DNA from: Labrus mixtus
Taxonomy: Eukaryota > Chordata > Actinopteri > Labriformes > Labridae
Direction: 5' to 3'
DNA: 64,000 bases
Assembly: GCF_963584025.1 (NCBI RefSeq)
Contig: NC_083630.1
Location: 5,454,501-5,518,500, forward strand
The notes under the pieces were generated by a model. That model had not been told where the DNA came from and searched no databases. It saw only the letters and a program-made list of their open reading frames with translations. Each line of letters begins with the position of its first letter. Position 1 is the stretch's first letter. This document shows, one piece after another, positions 35,776-47,615 of this stretch. The position numbers were made by a program, and so were the translations under genes.

Positions 35776-36639
35776 TTTACTCATGGTTTAGTTTACCTTC
35801 ATTGTTTATTGCATTGAAATGACATCACCTCGTTAGAAACATTATGTGGGGTGTGTTTTTGCAGTTGAAACCTAAAGGAAGCTTTCACTGGTTACAATGG
35901 TGATGCAACTCATATTGCAGCCTTTCAACTCTTTTTCATCATTAATATTCATGCTTAAACTTTGCTCTGTGTTGAAAATGTTCTATCTGAAGGCCAAAGG
36001 TTATGCAGTGAATATATTTACATCGGTGCCTGAGGCGGTCTCACACATGACCTACGCTAGAGATCCACTATCAGGCTGTTGTTTCAACTTGGAATGTGAC
36101 CTTTCTACTTGTCAGACTCTTTGTCTACCCAGTTTTCCAGCCTCTAAACCGAACAAACATAATCAAGTAAAGACCACAAAATTAAACGTATTTCAAGCCA
36201 TTAATCATGAGCTGCTCTGGTTGTTTGTGCTCCTGGCCCGATACGATGCCAGTGTGAAGCTGGGCAGACTAATGAAGTAGGCAGAACAAACCCTCAGGGT
36301 AACTCTGTCATATTCCACTGTGGAGTATAGCCAGTCCACTCTCATTCCCAAGCCATCCAATGCTGATGCTTTGTCAGACCCCTTGGTGTTGCATGCAGAA
36401 TTCTGATCACGATTCTGATTTTGGAGGAATGGTTTCTGATTCTTTTTTTTGCAACAAAACCTGTAGGAAAAGGTTTTTATTTCTCGCCAGCATCTTCCTT
36501 TTTTACCACCCAGAGTGTGCGAGAGTGAGTTGATTGTTACATTTTTTGAATCATACAAAAACTATAAAAAAAAATATGCATTGGCTGTAATATCCTGATT
36601 TGAAACCATAATGTTGGCGATTTCATTCCTCGTTCATCT
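35776..36639. other. No confirmed gene
   Basis: AT-rich DNA. A 127-codon plus-strand frame (35897-36280) and a 117-codon minus-strand frame (36205-36558) overlap. Neither has a recognisable domain, and neither resembles the LINE just downstream. Confidence 0.5.
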
Positions 36640-37085
36640 AGTGAGGCTGCAGTGGAGTTACTTTGCAATGACCAGTCTTCCCCTCATCATGTGATATTTG
36701 AACTCCTGCACATCAACACACCCACCCGCACTCTCAGGTCTTCTTCTTCCATTCAACTCTCTGCACCACCCACCCGCCTGTCCACCATGGGGTCCAGAGC
36801 CTTCAGTCGCTCTGCCCCCCACCTCTGGAACTCCCTCCCACCACAAATCTGTCATATCGACTCTCTCACCATTTATAAATCTCATCTCAAAACACATCTT
36901 TTTAAACTGGCATATTCAGTCTGATCATTCTCCCTCCGGTCTCATAAATCCTCTACATCCTGAAAATTTGTCTTTTTAATCTTAATTTTATTGATGTACT
37001 TTGTTGTTTTTAACCTTGCTTTGTAAGGTGACCTTGAGTGCTTTGAAAGGCGGCCTCAAATAAAATGTATTATTGTTATTTGTAT
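36640..37085 (+). mobile_element. L2-type LINE, 3' end
   Basis: A 5'-truncated non-LTR retrotransposon consists of the last ~90 codons of ORF2 and a 3' UTR. The UTR contains ttgtaaggtgaccttgagtg and ctttgaaaggcggcctcaaa, and ends taaaatgtattattgttatt. This is the classic L2/Maui tail with a terminal ATT-type microsatellite. Most of the element is missing, as usual for L2 insertions. Confidence 0.75.
36652..36924 (+). pseudogene. L2 LINE ORF2 C-terminus
   Basis: The last ~65 codons match the C-terminal signature of fish L2-like reverse-transcriptase polyproteins: TRTLRSSSSIQLSAP, RLSTMGSRAFSRSAPHLWNS, LPPQICHIDSLTIYKSHLKT and HLFKLAYSV before the stop at 36922-36924. This segment is unbroken, so the insertion is fairly young or lightly decayed. 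Without the endonuclease and catalytic palm it is inert. The first ~22 codons (MELLCNDQSSPHHV) do not look like the family and may be flank. It sits directly upstream of a matching L2 3' UTR on the same strand. Confidence 0.78.
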
Positions 37086-38929
37086 GAGCACCAACATATA
37101 GGTGAATGCTTCCAACCCCCTGTGGAGGGTGAATGCATTTCGCAAACATCAAATTCAGGAAAAAACAAGAAGTTAAATTAAATAAAAAATATACCAGTAA
37201 AATAAAAATGAAAACAATATAAAACATGATCATTCTTTGGCTTTGGTTCAATCTGGGATTACATCTGCTCCTGTCTGATGACAATTTAGCCCCTGGGAGA
37301 AATGGCTTAGTGTTTTGGGGCTTCGGGTGTAGCCAATGGTTAGCAGAAAAAAATTGCTCATTTGTCGTTAGATGACTGTTGATGGCTTCAAGGATTGCAT
37401 TACAGCCAAATGTTCCACCACTTCTTGCTCTCCACAGGATCGATTTCCTACGTACCAAAAACTACCACTAAAACCCCAAAGGCTTAAATACTTTAACTAC
37501 GGTTAAAATGGCTGAATACTTCTGTTTCACACAGTGCACAGACTCTGGTCTCCATCCTCCTCGACTCCTGGTATGGACTCTGTCGCTCTTTATTAGATGC
37601 CAGGTGACCCAACACCTGACTTTCTCTGAGCTGCTGAATCCTCGAGGATGTCATGCTCGCTTATGTGTCTTAAGAGTCACAGAAGCACGAGACAAAAGGT
37701 CAATATTTGATGACCCTGGAAAGAGGTCTGTTAAAGCTGACAGCCTCTGAGAGTATACAGAAGACCGTTTTCATCAAAACACACACAGACACACATACAC
37801 ACAGACACAATCATTCAGTTCATAAACCGTATGATGGCAACCTCCGTAGTGGTCGACTTCTTTTTTTTTTCTTTAGTAGTCCCAAGGCTACTTCAGCTCG
37901 TTGAGTGAGATGACATTCAAACATATTGCCATGCCAAAGGCTGTCATGATCAATTCTGTTGAAATTCCAAACACAGGTTTGAAATCTAACACAACATAAA
38001 TCACACATCTTCTGTGCGGCAGATTGGAGGAAGCAGACAAACTTTGCAAGGATAACAAAAGCATGGCAGATATGTGTATACACACACAGAAAGAAGCACA
38101 CAATTACAGACAGAAACCAATTAAAATGACACAATCACACTTCATTAAGAAGAGTTAAAGGTCTGTGAGTATTCTATGGATTACAGTTCAACCATCATCT
38201 ACACATCCACACAGTATAAGCAGACAGTGTTTGCCCACATGAAACTTTGACTATTTTTAAAAAGATGTAATATTTGCCTTTACATTTTATTGTATCTCTC
38301 CCTGTGTGTTGTCTGTTGTCTTCGTACATTCTGTGTGCATTGCCTGAGGCTTCAGGGGAATATAAGAACTGGTCGATTCCTGTGGGGCCTCCCACTCTCC
38401 CTCTCCTGGACACATGTACATGGTAGAAGTATCCTGCACTTTGACTTTTCACATAACAAGGTTATACTGCCTGTCAGTCAAGATGCTGCACATTGCAAAC
38501 AGACACAATATACATATAGAGCTGGACGACAAAAAACAAAAAAAAACTCACCAATACTGCAATGTTACTGGTCTTCAGTGGACATGAGTCAGTGATGAGG
38601 TTACAGGTCAATCCAGCACAAGGGAGATGATACAAACTGCTAGCAGACACGTTATGTAACTGCTGCATTATGGCATACATTATAACCATGGTTGTAGAAT
38701 TTATACCCCGATACTGATAATGTTTCAGCCAGGGAAATGTTAGTTATACAGAGACATAGCAGCAGACCAAACAGGGAAGATCAGTTAATTCTACAGTAGT
38801 GTTTTGACAGGTTGAAAATTAAGAGTAGCTGCCCAAATGACAGAAATTCACAAACATTTTGAAGCAAAATGATGAGTGTAAATAAAGAGAACAGGATATG
38901 TTTAATAGTTGAAACCAGGCCGGTTTTAT
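37086..38929. other. No confirmed gene
   Basis: A 156-codon minus-strand frame runs from 37458 into the antisense of the L2 tail (36988). Because it crosses the insertion boundary it is unlikely to be a host protein. There are short CACA/ACAGAC runs near 37780-37810 and a poly-T at 37861-37871. No other feature seen. Confidence 0.5.
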
Positions 38930-39420
38930 TAACATGAGTGTTATTACATGGACCTAAGAATCCCGTTTTCGTGTAAACATCATATCCCTTTCAGAAACCA
39001 GGATAAGCCCTTATCCTGATTTTGAGGAACCCGTTTCTGCTACCTGGAGAACTCAGGATACTGTGACATGTATGCGCCTTACCCCATTAGTCTGACGGCT
39101 GATAAGCAAAGCAAACATGACGGCAGCAACGAGAGCAACTGAGTTTTGTTTTTTGGTAATAACAAGATTAAATATAATCAGAGGTTTTGATGGGAGTAAG
39201 CATTGTTATGATGACCTTTTTAAGTCTGTGGTGAAAAGGCTACAGCTGGACGACAGTTTCCCAACACGCACGGTGGAGTGAGTCAGGTCATGTTGGACAG
39301 TACTTAAGAGACATTACTACGACCCAGTCCCACCAGTCACGACCGTGTATCATCACCCATTGCTCTGACACCAGTCAGAGGTCAGGATGCTGTCACTCCC
39401 TTCTACTGTTGCTGAAAATG
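38930..39420 (+). mobile_element. DNA-transposon remnant with Myb/SANT-like ORF
   Basis: The left part (ttattacatggacctaagaa, aacatcatatccctttcaga, ggataagcccttatcctgat) resembles the terminal region of a fish DNA transposon I recall by wording. It is followed at 39117 by a short frame with a Myb/SANT-like signature. Harbinger and ISL2EU-type elements carry such a DNA-binding partner, which makes that assignment plausible. No right-hand inverted repeat or target duplication was found. Confidence 0.4.
39117..39368 (+). pseudogene. Broken Myb/SANT-like DNA-binding domain
   Basis: From ATG at 39117 the frame reads 54 codons to TGA at 39279-39281, then continues 28 codons to TGA at 39366-39368. 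The pieces IIRGFDGSKHCYDDLFKSVV, TRTVE and, after the stop, VRSCWTVLKRHYYDP fit the pattern of Myb/SANT-like domains. That pattern is a tryptophan-poor first helix, a middle helix ending R-T-x-E-Q, and a recognition helix V-R-x-x-W-x-x-L-K-x-x-Y-Y. The stop falls where the family has the conserved Gln. No transposase follows. The match is by pattern only; a host MSANTD-type relic is the alternative. Confidence 0.4.
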
Positions 39421-42400
39421 AGATGGATACGTCTTGTCTGCAACGTGAGGATGGCATTTAATAGCACTAAGCCCACAATAATCCACAGTGGTCTCTTTTT
39501 TCTCATACTTCTGAATTGCAGCTGTTTGTGTTGTAAAAAAATCAACATTAAAGGCGCCTGAACAAATAAGATACAGTAGGCCTAATCATAAACAGGAACA
39601 TCGTATTTATCAGGTATACAGGGATATGAATAATAAGTGATTTTCCTTTGTAATTATTCACTATGCAGTGAAAAGACTTTACAGTTTGTTGGTGATAAAT
39701 TGCATAAAAATCTCCAAATTCATCCTCACTAAATCTGCTCTTGAATGAATCTGAATGCATTCACCTTGTTGCCTTGTCACGATTTAGATGTCAATATTGG
39801 AAAAAGCTTTTGGCGCTTAAAGGCCATTTCAAATCCATTGAAAGTGTTTACTCAAATTATAAACCTCCAGATTTGCCCCCCCCCCCCCTTTCATGCCGAG
39901 ACTGAATCTAATTTGTGGCATTTAAGAAAAGGTCTTTCATTATCAGCTATTGATCACAATCAGATTTTGTATGCCAGAGAAGACGCTTGTGTGTGTGTGT
40001 GTGTATGAGCGGTTGAAAACAGAGGGGGCATTTGAGGTTAATTGTCAAAGAAATGTCTATCCATCCAACACATCGGGCCATTTTTTTTTTTCTTTTTGTG
40101 GATCTCTATCGCTCCTGCGGGCTTCTTTTCTTTTTGATGTTGCTTGAGAATCAAAGCATCAAATGAGACATATTTATATGTTAATTAAATAGAAATCTGA
40201 AACGTCTAGGAGATGTCTTTCCACGCGGCTAATACTTTAAAACCATGTTTAGATTCTGAAGGGTAAAGGTATTACAGGACAAGTGGCATATTTTTATACA
40301 ACTAGATACCAATAACTTCCACAGATCACAAGATATGGCCATCTATGTAAAAAGTCCCATAACTAGGAATCTAACTAGACAAGATGGGAGCATTATGGAT
40401 TGGTGTTCGCTGCCTGTCAGATGCTTGTGGATAAGAGCCATGTGAGGGAGTGGATGTCAAATTTAAAAGAGGAGGTAGAGGAGGGAGGGCAACTGAGAGC
40501 GCAATGAGGAGATACTTTGTATGATAAGAGGAGGTCAATTATAAGATTAATGTTTTTGGGGTATGCAGTCTAAGAGTCTGGAGCAGATCCTGACACAGCG
40601 CTCTGTGGGAGGGCGTCTGAGTGTGACCCCGGCGGGGAGTCATGAGTCATCAAGACTCCTCGCTGGGTTCAGGTGGAGCTGGTGTGCTGCTATGAGCAAC
40701 ACAGAATCAGGAATATGTCAGCGAAACTGGATGAGGCAAGGAGGTAGGAAGTAAATGGTGGGGAGAGGCTGGACTACAGCAAACAGCAAGGACTTAGAGT
40801 TATTGGCTCAAGAAAATGACAAAGCAAGCCATGTCTTTTAAAGAGTTGACGCATTAGTTAAACAGTAAAACACATCAATCAAAAAATAGTGCTTGGGGTT
40901 TGACACAAAACTTAGCAACAGTTGCAATTGAATCAGAGCGATATAGGCTTCCCCAATACAAATATTGCAACTGATATGTAAATTCATGGTGCATTCAAAT
41001 CACTATGAGAACATTAGAATTATCAGATGGAGAACTGGGGACAATGGTGCATTCTCACCAATATAGCACCCGCTAGCGCCTAGCTACCCTCAGATAATTG
41101 CTGGCAGTGTTGCAACTGCAATGTTAGCAAGCATGGTGGCTTGGTGGTTTTACACCTCTTTTTCATACCTGTCAATCAAGTTAGATTAAAGACATTGCTT
41201 GTGAATAGAAAATAAAAAGGTTGAAAAATATTGGACTTCTTTTGCACTTTCAGACTTTCATGTCATCAGTCAAGACCTCTTTGACCTGTGGTAATTCAAC
41301 AGGGAACTCCATCAATAAGAAGGCAATTCTTCTTCCATTTAGTCTTAAATTATTCCAACTTAGATAAGAAGGGCAGACAGTTCAAAGAGTTTATGCCAAC
41401 AAATAACACAGCCGTATTTGCAAAACCACAAACAGCTGATAGCCTTAAAAGCCACAAAAAAAGCTGCCAATGGTCTTTGGCCTCCCTGATAAAAGCTGCC
41501 AATCTACGGTGTGAATGGAGTTAAACGATGGGAAAAGGGAAGCAAAGATTGACCGAATGGGAGCATGAGAATAATACAGACATCACAAGCCAGCAAGACC
41601 TTATGTACAATACAGAAACACGTTAGAAAGATGCAGAATATGTTTTCACTTACACTATGCTGCAGTAAAAGGCAAAGCAGGATACTCTAGTTTCAGTAAT
41701 TGCCTCAGTGGAATAGTGTTAATTACTGCCTCTGCTTCTCCAGCACCTCCACTCTAATTACTGAGGGACTGGTAAGAAGTGCACAACCTGTTACTGAAAC
41801 CTCTGTTTGATTTTGATTTTGAAGCTTGGATGATTGTTTGTGCTCAACGGGTTTCATAATCCTAGCTGAAATGAATTTTCTCAAAGTGACACAGTGGATA
41901 GTCGAGGTTCTACTTTACTCTCGTCATTAATTTGGGTTTGATTCACACATCAAAATAAAAAAAAAGGCTTTCATTTGGTGTTAAAAGAAAATGGTTGCGA
42001 GTGCTTGTTTGGAAAGATTTTCTGTCTGTTATTGATTGAATTAAATCACTGCAGAGTGCAAACGCACACTCCATAGGTATGTTTATATAACCTGTCACAC
42101 AGGTCAGCCCTCGTAAACCACAGCTACATCTATCACCCCCCCTGGTGTAAAAACTGTTCCTGGGCTCAGGCAGGTTATCAAACGGGGTAAGCCACAGACA
42201 CACTGTATGTGTTTTCTCTGTATCTGTGTGCACGCTGAAGCCTTTGCCAAAGTCATTGTGTTGCCAAAAATTCAATTAAGTCTGGAACTGATGAACATTT
42301 GGAAGTGGTGCAAAGGGAGAAGTGTAACAGTGTGTGTTAGCAGCAGTCAGCCAAATGTAAGCCTGAACAGCGTTCATCTCTGTGATGGATGCTGCTGTGT

Positions 42401-42589
42401 CCTCTTAATGGGACCTAGCAGGTTGGAGAAGCATGATTTCTGGAAATGATTCATTTCATTATTCTAGACAAAACAATTCATTCTCAACTCTTACAAACTA
42501 TTCATCTACGCTCTTTGATTACAATTTTGAATTTCAAGCACTTTGTTTTGTTTGATTCAGATGTGTACTCATACACAGCCGATATAAAA
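39421..42589. other. No gene seen
   Basis: AT-rich DNA with C13 at 39876-39888, (GT)n at 39988-40004 and a T-run at 40081-40091. Open frames are short and lack motifs. A strong minus-strand acceptor and donor pair around 41654-41659 would bound only 6 nt and is not called. Confidence 0.55.
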
Positions 42590-42612
42590 CAGTGGTTCTC
42601 AACTGGTGGGTC
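42590..42612 (+). mobile_element. Solo hAT terminus
   Basis: CAGTGGTTCTCAACTGGTGG followed by GTC is the same terminus as the 23735-23935 MITE, here with the family's GGGTC continuation. No opposite end was found within 200 bp, so this is a truncated copy. Confidence 0.42.
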
Positions 42613-42744
42613 AAAATACAAAACAATGTGATCAAATAGGAAATGATACAATAAGATACGGTAAGGTACACTTACTATATTCCTAATGGTTTGGAACCAA
42701 AATAAATGATCTTGTTCCAGTGCTTACATAACTGTATATGATTT

Positions 42745-42868
42745 GGGGCGGCAGTAGCTCAGCCTGAAGGGACTTGGGATTCAGAGGGTCGCCGGACCGA
42801 AGAAGGGAGGCACTGCCCCGAGCACTTCCGAGGTGCCCTTGAGCAAGGCACCGCACCCCCCAACCACT
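42745..42868 (+). mobile_element. tRNA-derived SINE
   Basis: GGGGCGGCAGTAGCTCAG begins a tRNA-like head with an A-box region (TAGCTCAGCCTGAAGG, 42755-42770) and a B-box (GGTCGCCGGACC, 42787-42798). The body phrase cgaggtgcccttgagcaagg and caccgcacccccc is a fish SINE I recall. The B-box lacks the canonical GGTTCRANNCC, so it is probably inactive. Confidence 0.65.
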
Positions 42869-45014
42869 CTGATGCACCCGCCTGCGTAGAAGAGACTCAT
42901 GATGAACCAAAGGCAAAAGTACTCTTAGGGTTCAAAGAGTAGACTTTAAGCCCTGCTCTCCACGGAGTGTCTGTCTCTCTCTTTTTCTCTTTAAACAGCT
43001 CTCCATTGTCATCTTGTAAGTACAGGTCTCACCTGTTTTTCACTTTGTCAACTATCAAACACCTCCTTCACTTCTACACAGCCTTTCATCACAGACCTAC
43101 ACACCCCCTTGCTCTCTCCAAATCTGCGTCTCTCTTTCCTTCTTCGTTTTTGTTTTTTTTATCCTCTCGCTCATTCCTCCACTTTAAACAGAGCCTTCAC
43201 ACTCTCTCGCTTTCTCACTGGTGATCCTTCCCCCGCTGACTCCTCTGTCAGAGCTTAGATTGGACTGCTGATCATAGCTATTCACAAAAGTTTCACTGAA
43301 CCCATGCTGGGACACACAACACTGTGCAGATGACCCTTTACAGATGTCACTCCTATGAAGTTATTGAGAACTCTTCAGTTTCCCTGATCACTAGTATTTC
43401 ACGATGTTACAATGCTAAGGCTTCAACACTTCTCCAAGCAGTGGTTCATATTAAATCAAAGTGAATTATAAAGGGGGTGGGGGGGGGGGGGGGGTGAAAA
43501 GAGCGGACACAATGCTTGGAGGTAACTAAAGTTTTTCCGTTCCACAGCTTCTTTTGCTAAATGGTATCAAGGACACCATCATCAAATATAAAGAATAAAG
43601 TCAAATATCTCTAACTTAAAGGCCTCAGGACTGAGTAGTTCAGCTGGTTCAACTGATTCAGAAACTAGGAAAAGAAAGTAAAAAAATAAATAAAGCCAAC
43701 AAATACTGAGATTCAGTCATGGAGCTACTGTATTTCAGGATCTGCTCTTTCTAGTTTTCCATCTTTAATGAAATAGCTTACAATGTATGTGTGGATTTAC
43801 AGTACACACACCTACACTGATGTACTACATATTGTGATTTGCTCTTGCTGTCATCAAGCTGATGTCAAACACTTGCTCAAAAAGCCTTCAACTAAGCAGC
43901 TGCTCTTTCAGATGCTGACATTAAGCAACATTGAATTGGATTGAATAAACACGGACACTTGCAAAGACACCAAACACTCACACTGCCTGCTCAAACTAAT
44001 CAGCACTCACACCCACAACCTTTTTTAAGTATAAGAAAAAACCGCAATGGCTGCTGGAGGAGAAAAAAACTCAAACAAACAAAAGAACGCTGAAGAAAAA
44101 CTGGAGGGGAGATGGAAGGGGGAGGGGGTGGGTGAGGTAAAAAGGGAAACCCCAGGGAATATAAAACTGAAACCAACAAAGACAAACATGTTGGAAAAAT
44201 CACAAAATGAAGACGTGTAAAGGTAAAAGATCAACAAGGAAGGAAGGAAGGAAGAAATCCTGCTGCTTTTTGCTGCTTCTCTAGTTCGGAAAAGAAGCAG
44301 ATTATTTTTGGACACGTTGATGCATCATTGTTTTGGTTGTGAGAGCAGCAAGAAAACAAAAGTCGCTCTGAGTGACAAAACAAGACTCTTCAAGTGACAG
44401 TCATATTGTGCATCAATCGAGGAAGAGAGAAATCTTTTATGCGTCTTCATCCAGCTTTACAATACCGCCTTTCCATCTTTTCTAACGTTCTCCTTTTTTT
44501 GGTCTTGTGCTTCTATTCACCACCTCATGTCTGCATCACACAAACACGCAGAAGGCATATTGCCAATCCATGTACTGCATGCCAATTTCAAGATACACGG
44601 TGCGACACACTTAAGCTGAGCCAGCAACTCCATTTGAGGAGCTCGCTGTTTTCTGCTACCGTGACAATCAGCCCATGTAAATCAAGTTTAGTCATACTAA
44701 GACCCCCTGTGCAGAAGCAAACAAGACAAGAACAAGAAAGGAAGTTAATTTCCATGGATAGCAGACCATATTGAACCAATAGCTTTGGCCACATGCATTC
44801 ACTTGTAATGAAGGACATTTCCAGCCTCATACCAAAAGGACTAATAGAATTAAGATTCACTGTGATAAAACTACAAGAACTTTTAACTCTGCAGATATTA
44901 TCTTGGCTGCAAACTATAGAGTTATCTTTGGATTTACATGTGGTTTCCACTCACAGCATGCTAGTGTAAATGAAGAAAATATTTTGTATGAGGTACATGG
45001 AGGGAGCGGCTGCA
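42869..45014. other. No gene seen
   Basis: Pyrimidine-rich patches (42965-43210), the G-rich tract at 43473-43494 and a (GGAA)n-like run at 44236-44256. Frames near 44394-44774 and 44588-44950 overlap on opposite strands without motifs. Confidence 0.55.
43473..43494. repeat. G-rich homopolymer
   Basis: Five G, one T, then 16 G on the plus strand. It can form a quadruplex and is length-unstable. Confidence 0.92.
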
Positions 45015-45160
45015 TCACACGCTGATGACAGAGGCTGCAATGTGTCCATCAGTATTAACTAATCCATTCATACACATTCACACGCTGATGGCAGAGGCTG
45101 TTATGTAAAGTGTCCATCAGTATTAACTAATCCATTGGTACACATTCATACGCTGCAGAC
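45015..45160. repeat. Tandem ~63/68-bp repeat within a SINE-like element
   Basis: The phrase CACGCTGATG recurs at 45018 and 45081, and a shortened CGCTGCAG recurs at 45151. Between them tgtccatcagtattaactaa and tccatt are repeated almost exactly, giving unit lengths of about 63 and 68 bp. It leads directly into the SINE body (ttggggttaagtatcttgcc). Confidence 0.8.
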
Positions 45161-45167
45161 AAAGCAG

Positions 45168-45292
45168 CAGGAGCAACTTGGGGTTAAGTATCTTGCCTGA
45201 GGACACATCGGTGGTTGCTGCAGGAGCTGGGGATCGAACCCCCCAACCTTCCGATTGAGAGACGACCGACTCTACCAACCGAGCCACAGCCG
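45168..45292 (-). mobile_element. tRNA-derived SINE, minus strand
   Basis: On the minus strand a CGGCTGTGGCTCGGTTGG head contains an A-box (complement of 45270-45286) and a near-perfect B-box, GGTTCGATCCCC (complement of 45229-45240). It is followed by ctcctgcagcaaccaccgat and gtcctcaggcaagatactta. The body belongs to a common fish SINE family. Internal boxes look intact, so polymerase III binding is conceivable. A true tRNA is unlikely because the head is fused to repeat sequence. Confidence 0.62.
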
Positions 45293-47150
45293 ATAAAGCC
45301 CCTCAAACTTTTTAGCAGTCCACAGTCTGTTTCCTGCATACAGGCAATGACAGCTGAATTGCTCATGGACAATTACACTCCGACAACAACGCAAACCAGA
45401 AAGACTTTGATACCAAAATCCTGTCCTTACCTTAAATTATACATCTGATGCTTTTCACTGAGGCTTAAGATGCACAATCATATATCCACCATATGATGAA
45501 ACATTCATGTTCAATATAAAAAAAGTGCTGCATTTAATTTGGGACACTTTAAGTTTTATGTAAATACGTTAAGAGAAGAGAAGAAAGAGCTGCAGAGACA
45601 CAGAGAGAGACGAACACAAAACACAAAGTTGTGTTTTAAGTACAGAAAGAGTTTGCCATTCAGGAACAAAGACAACTTTGTAAGGTAAGAATAAAGACAG
45701 CAGTGTGTAGGATAAAACAGGGAGCTCATACGAATGAAAGAGCGAGAGAGGAACAAACAAAGGGAGAATAAGAACGGCAGAAGGCAGAGCAAGAGGAGAT
45801 ATGACTTGACTGGATAAGTTCTTGTTGACAAAGCTTTGATCTTTCTAAAACCAAGATGTAATTCATCCCCACATAAACACCTCCAGGTTATTCAATATTT
45901 CTTTCATATATTTATTTTGTTCTTCCCCATTTTCTTTGCTTTTTAATCTGTTTGCTGCTGTTTTTCTCCCACTTTCTGTCTATTGTCTCTCTCCCTCTGA
46001 ACACCCACACTGTCTGCATTTCCTATTTCAATGTATCCCCTTTGGCTCTGAATAAGTATCATTTCACCAAGCAATAAAACAGGTTGATCCGCTTGACATC
46101 CACACAGCGCTAGCTTTTAGTGAACCAGGTTCCAAACAGAAAGGAGGCAGAGAGACAGCAGATTTAAGCTTCATACAAACAGGCCCTTCTGCAAAACAAT
46201 GCAACACATCTGATCCTTGAGGACAGAGGGAATTAAAAGTTAATTTTCTAAGCTGTATGCTCTGATTGTTTGTTAACTTCTGCTGGTTGTTTGTCTCATC
46301 ATTTTCCTGAGGAGCTCTGCTTCTTTCCATTAGACATTTTCTTTCTCAGTTTCTGTATTTTAGTCCTGAGGATATTCAAATAGGTATCTTTCAAGGCATC
46401 ATCGGTGGGCAATTTAATTTCCAGCAATTATCATCTGCAGTATTTTTTCCCATCACACTCTTCTTCTTACAGACATTCTGCTGCACTCATTGACTTTATG
46501 TTGTTCTCTAAATTGTTGCCTGTAATTGCCGTTATCTGGCCTTCAGGCTTTTTTTCCCCCTCAGTTCGACTCTTCCTACCCTTTCTTCTGTCATTTTATT
46601 TCCTTCCTTTCAAGATTTCCTGTGATTTCTCCTTTTTTCCTGTCGCTGTCGTGAAATGCCCCGGACTCTACACACATGCACTCTTAGGAGAACAAAGGTT
46701 AGAACGGCAAGCCAACAAAGTAAGTGATTTAATAAATGAAGGAACAATTGTGTAGCTTCTGACATATGGCTCTGTTGGCAGAAGAGCGACATGGATATTT
46801 TACATCCACAAACACGGATACAAACATGCCTATAGGATGTTCAGTGACAGCAGCAAAGTGCCTCATATGCACTGAGACTGTTCTAGTTCAAAGAGATCCT
46901 CGGAGCTGATGTGATTACAGATGAATATCAGAGCTAACATCTAATCTGGCTCCAAGGCACCTCTGCTTATTTTACATATTGATAAAATGCCACAAACATC
47001 TCTTCCTCCCTCCTTTTCCTCATGCCTCTTTAAGTGCACTCCCTGTGTCCATGCATGCCTTACCAGTTTACCATGAGTTTCTATATCTCCACTGATTTAA
47101 GAAAAGGTGGAGTAAATAACAATAATTTATGTAGTTATCCCTGCAACTGC
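45293..47150. other. No gene seen
   Basis: AT-rich DNA with a purine-rich patch (45560-45800) whose opposite strand gives a Leu/Ser/Phe-rich frame, and a T/C-rich patch at 46540-46650. A donor-like GTAAGTG at 46720 has no convincing exon. Confidence 0.55.
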
Positions 47151-47615
47151 TTAAAGGTCAAATATTATCCACCTTTTCAATAACTGCAGAAAATCCACCC
47201 TGATCCTGTATTTGATCATGCCTATAATCCCCTCTATTTCAGCCCTGCTCAGAACAGGCTGTTTCTGTGTCTGTACCTTTAAATGTAAATGAGCTGTGTC
47301 TGACCACGCCCCCTCTCTGGAAGGGCTTAGGTGACTCGTGCTTTCTCACTCCATGCCCCATTGTTTACTGTGAAAAGGTGGACTCAGAGTAGGAGAGTTG
47401 GCCACTTTGAGGAGGTGTTAATGCCCTTTGTGATGTCATGAAGGGAAAATCTCCAAACGGCCTGTTTGAGCACACATTTTCTGAAAAGTGGAGCAGGCAG
47501 AAGACGGAGAGAATGGACTTTCCTCATAATTGGGGGGGTTTGTAGACAGACTAGAGACACATATTAGAGTTAGAAGAACATATTAAAGTGTATTTTGCAC
47601 AATATGTGACCTTAA
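47151..47615. mobile_element. TTAA-flanked MITE, complete
   Basis: TTAA occurs at 47151-47154 and 47612-47615. The left end reads TTAAAGGTCAAATATTATCC, and the reverse complement of the right end reads TTAAGGTCACATATTGTGCA, so short terminal inverted repeats remain. Internal text (gaccacgccccctctctgga, ctttgtgatgtcatgaaggg, ctccaaacggcctgtttgag) matches a fish MITE family known to me by sequence. There is no transposase. The Kolobok or piggyBac superfamily is suggested only by the TTAA duplication. Confidence 0.75.

Noticed and set aside
35897..36280. 127-codon plus-strand frame upstream of the L2 LINE
   Set aside because: No domain, no LINE similarity and no splice signals. A run this long is expected occasionally by chance in six frames of 64 kb.
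36988..37458. 156-codon minus-strand open frame with a hydrophobic middle
   Set aside because: It runs into the antisense of an L2 LINE tail, crosses the insertion boundary and contains no known motif. Host coding is therefore unlikely.
41654..41659. 6-nt microexon between a strong acceptor and GTAAGTG on the minus strand
   Set aside because: Six bases cannot be supported from sequence alone, and decoy splice pairs of this kind are expected in a window this size.
45015..45160. CRISPR-like direct repeats
   Set aside because: Only two to three degenerate units without unique spacers, adjoining a SINE in eukaryotic DNA.
45222..45292. A true tRNA gene on the minus strand
   Set aside because: A- and B-boxes are present, but the segment is fused to SINE body sequence and repeated as scraps elsewhere, so it is the head of a tRNA-derived SINE.
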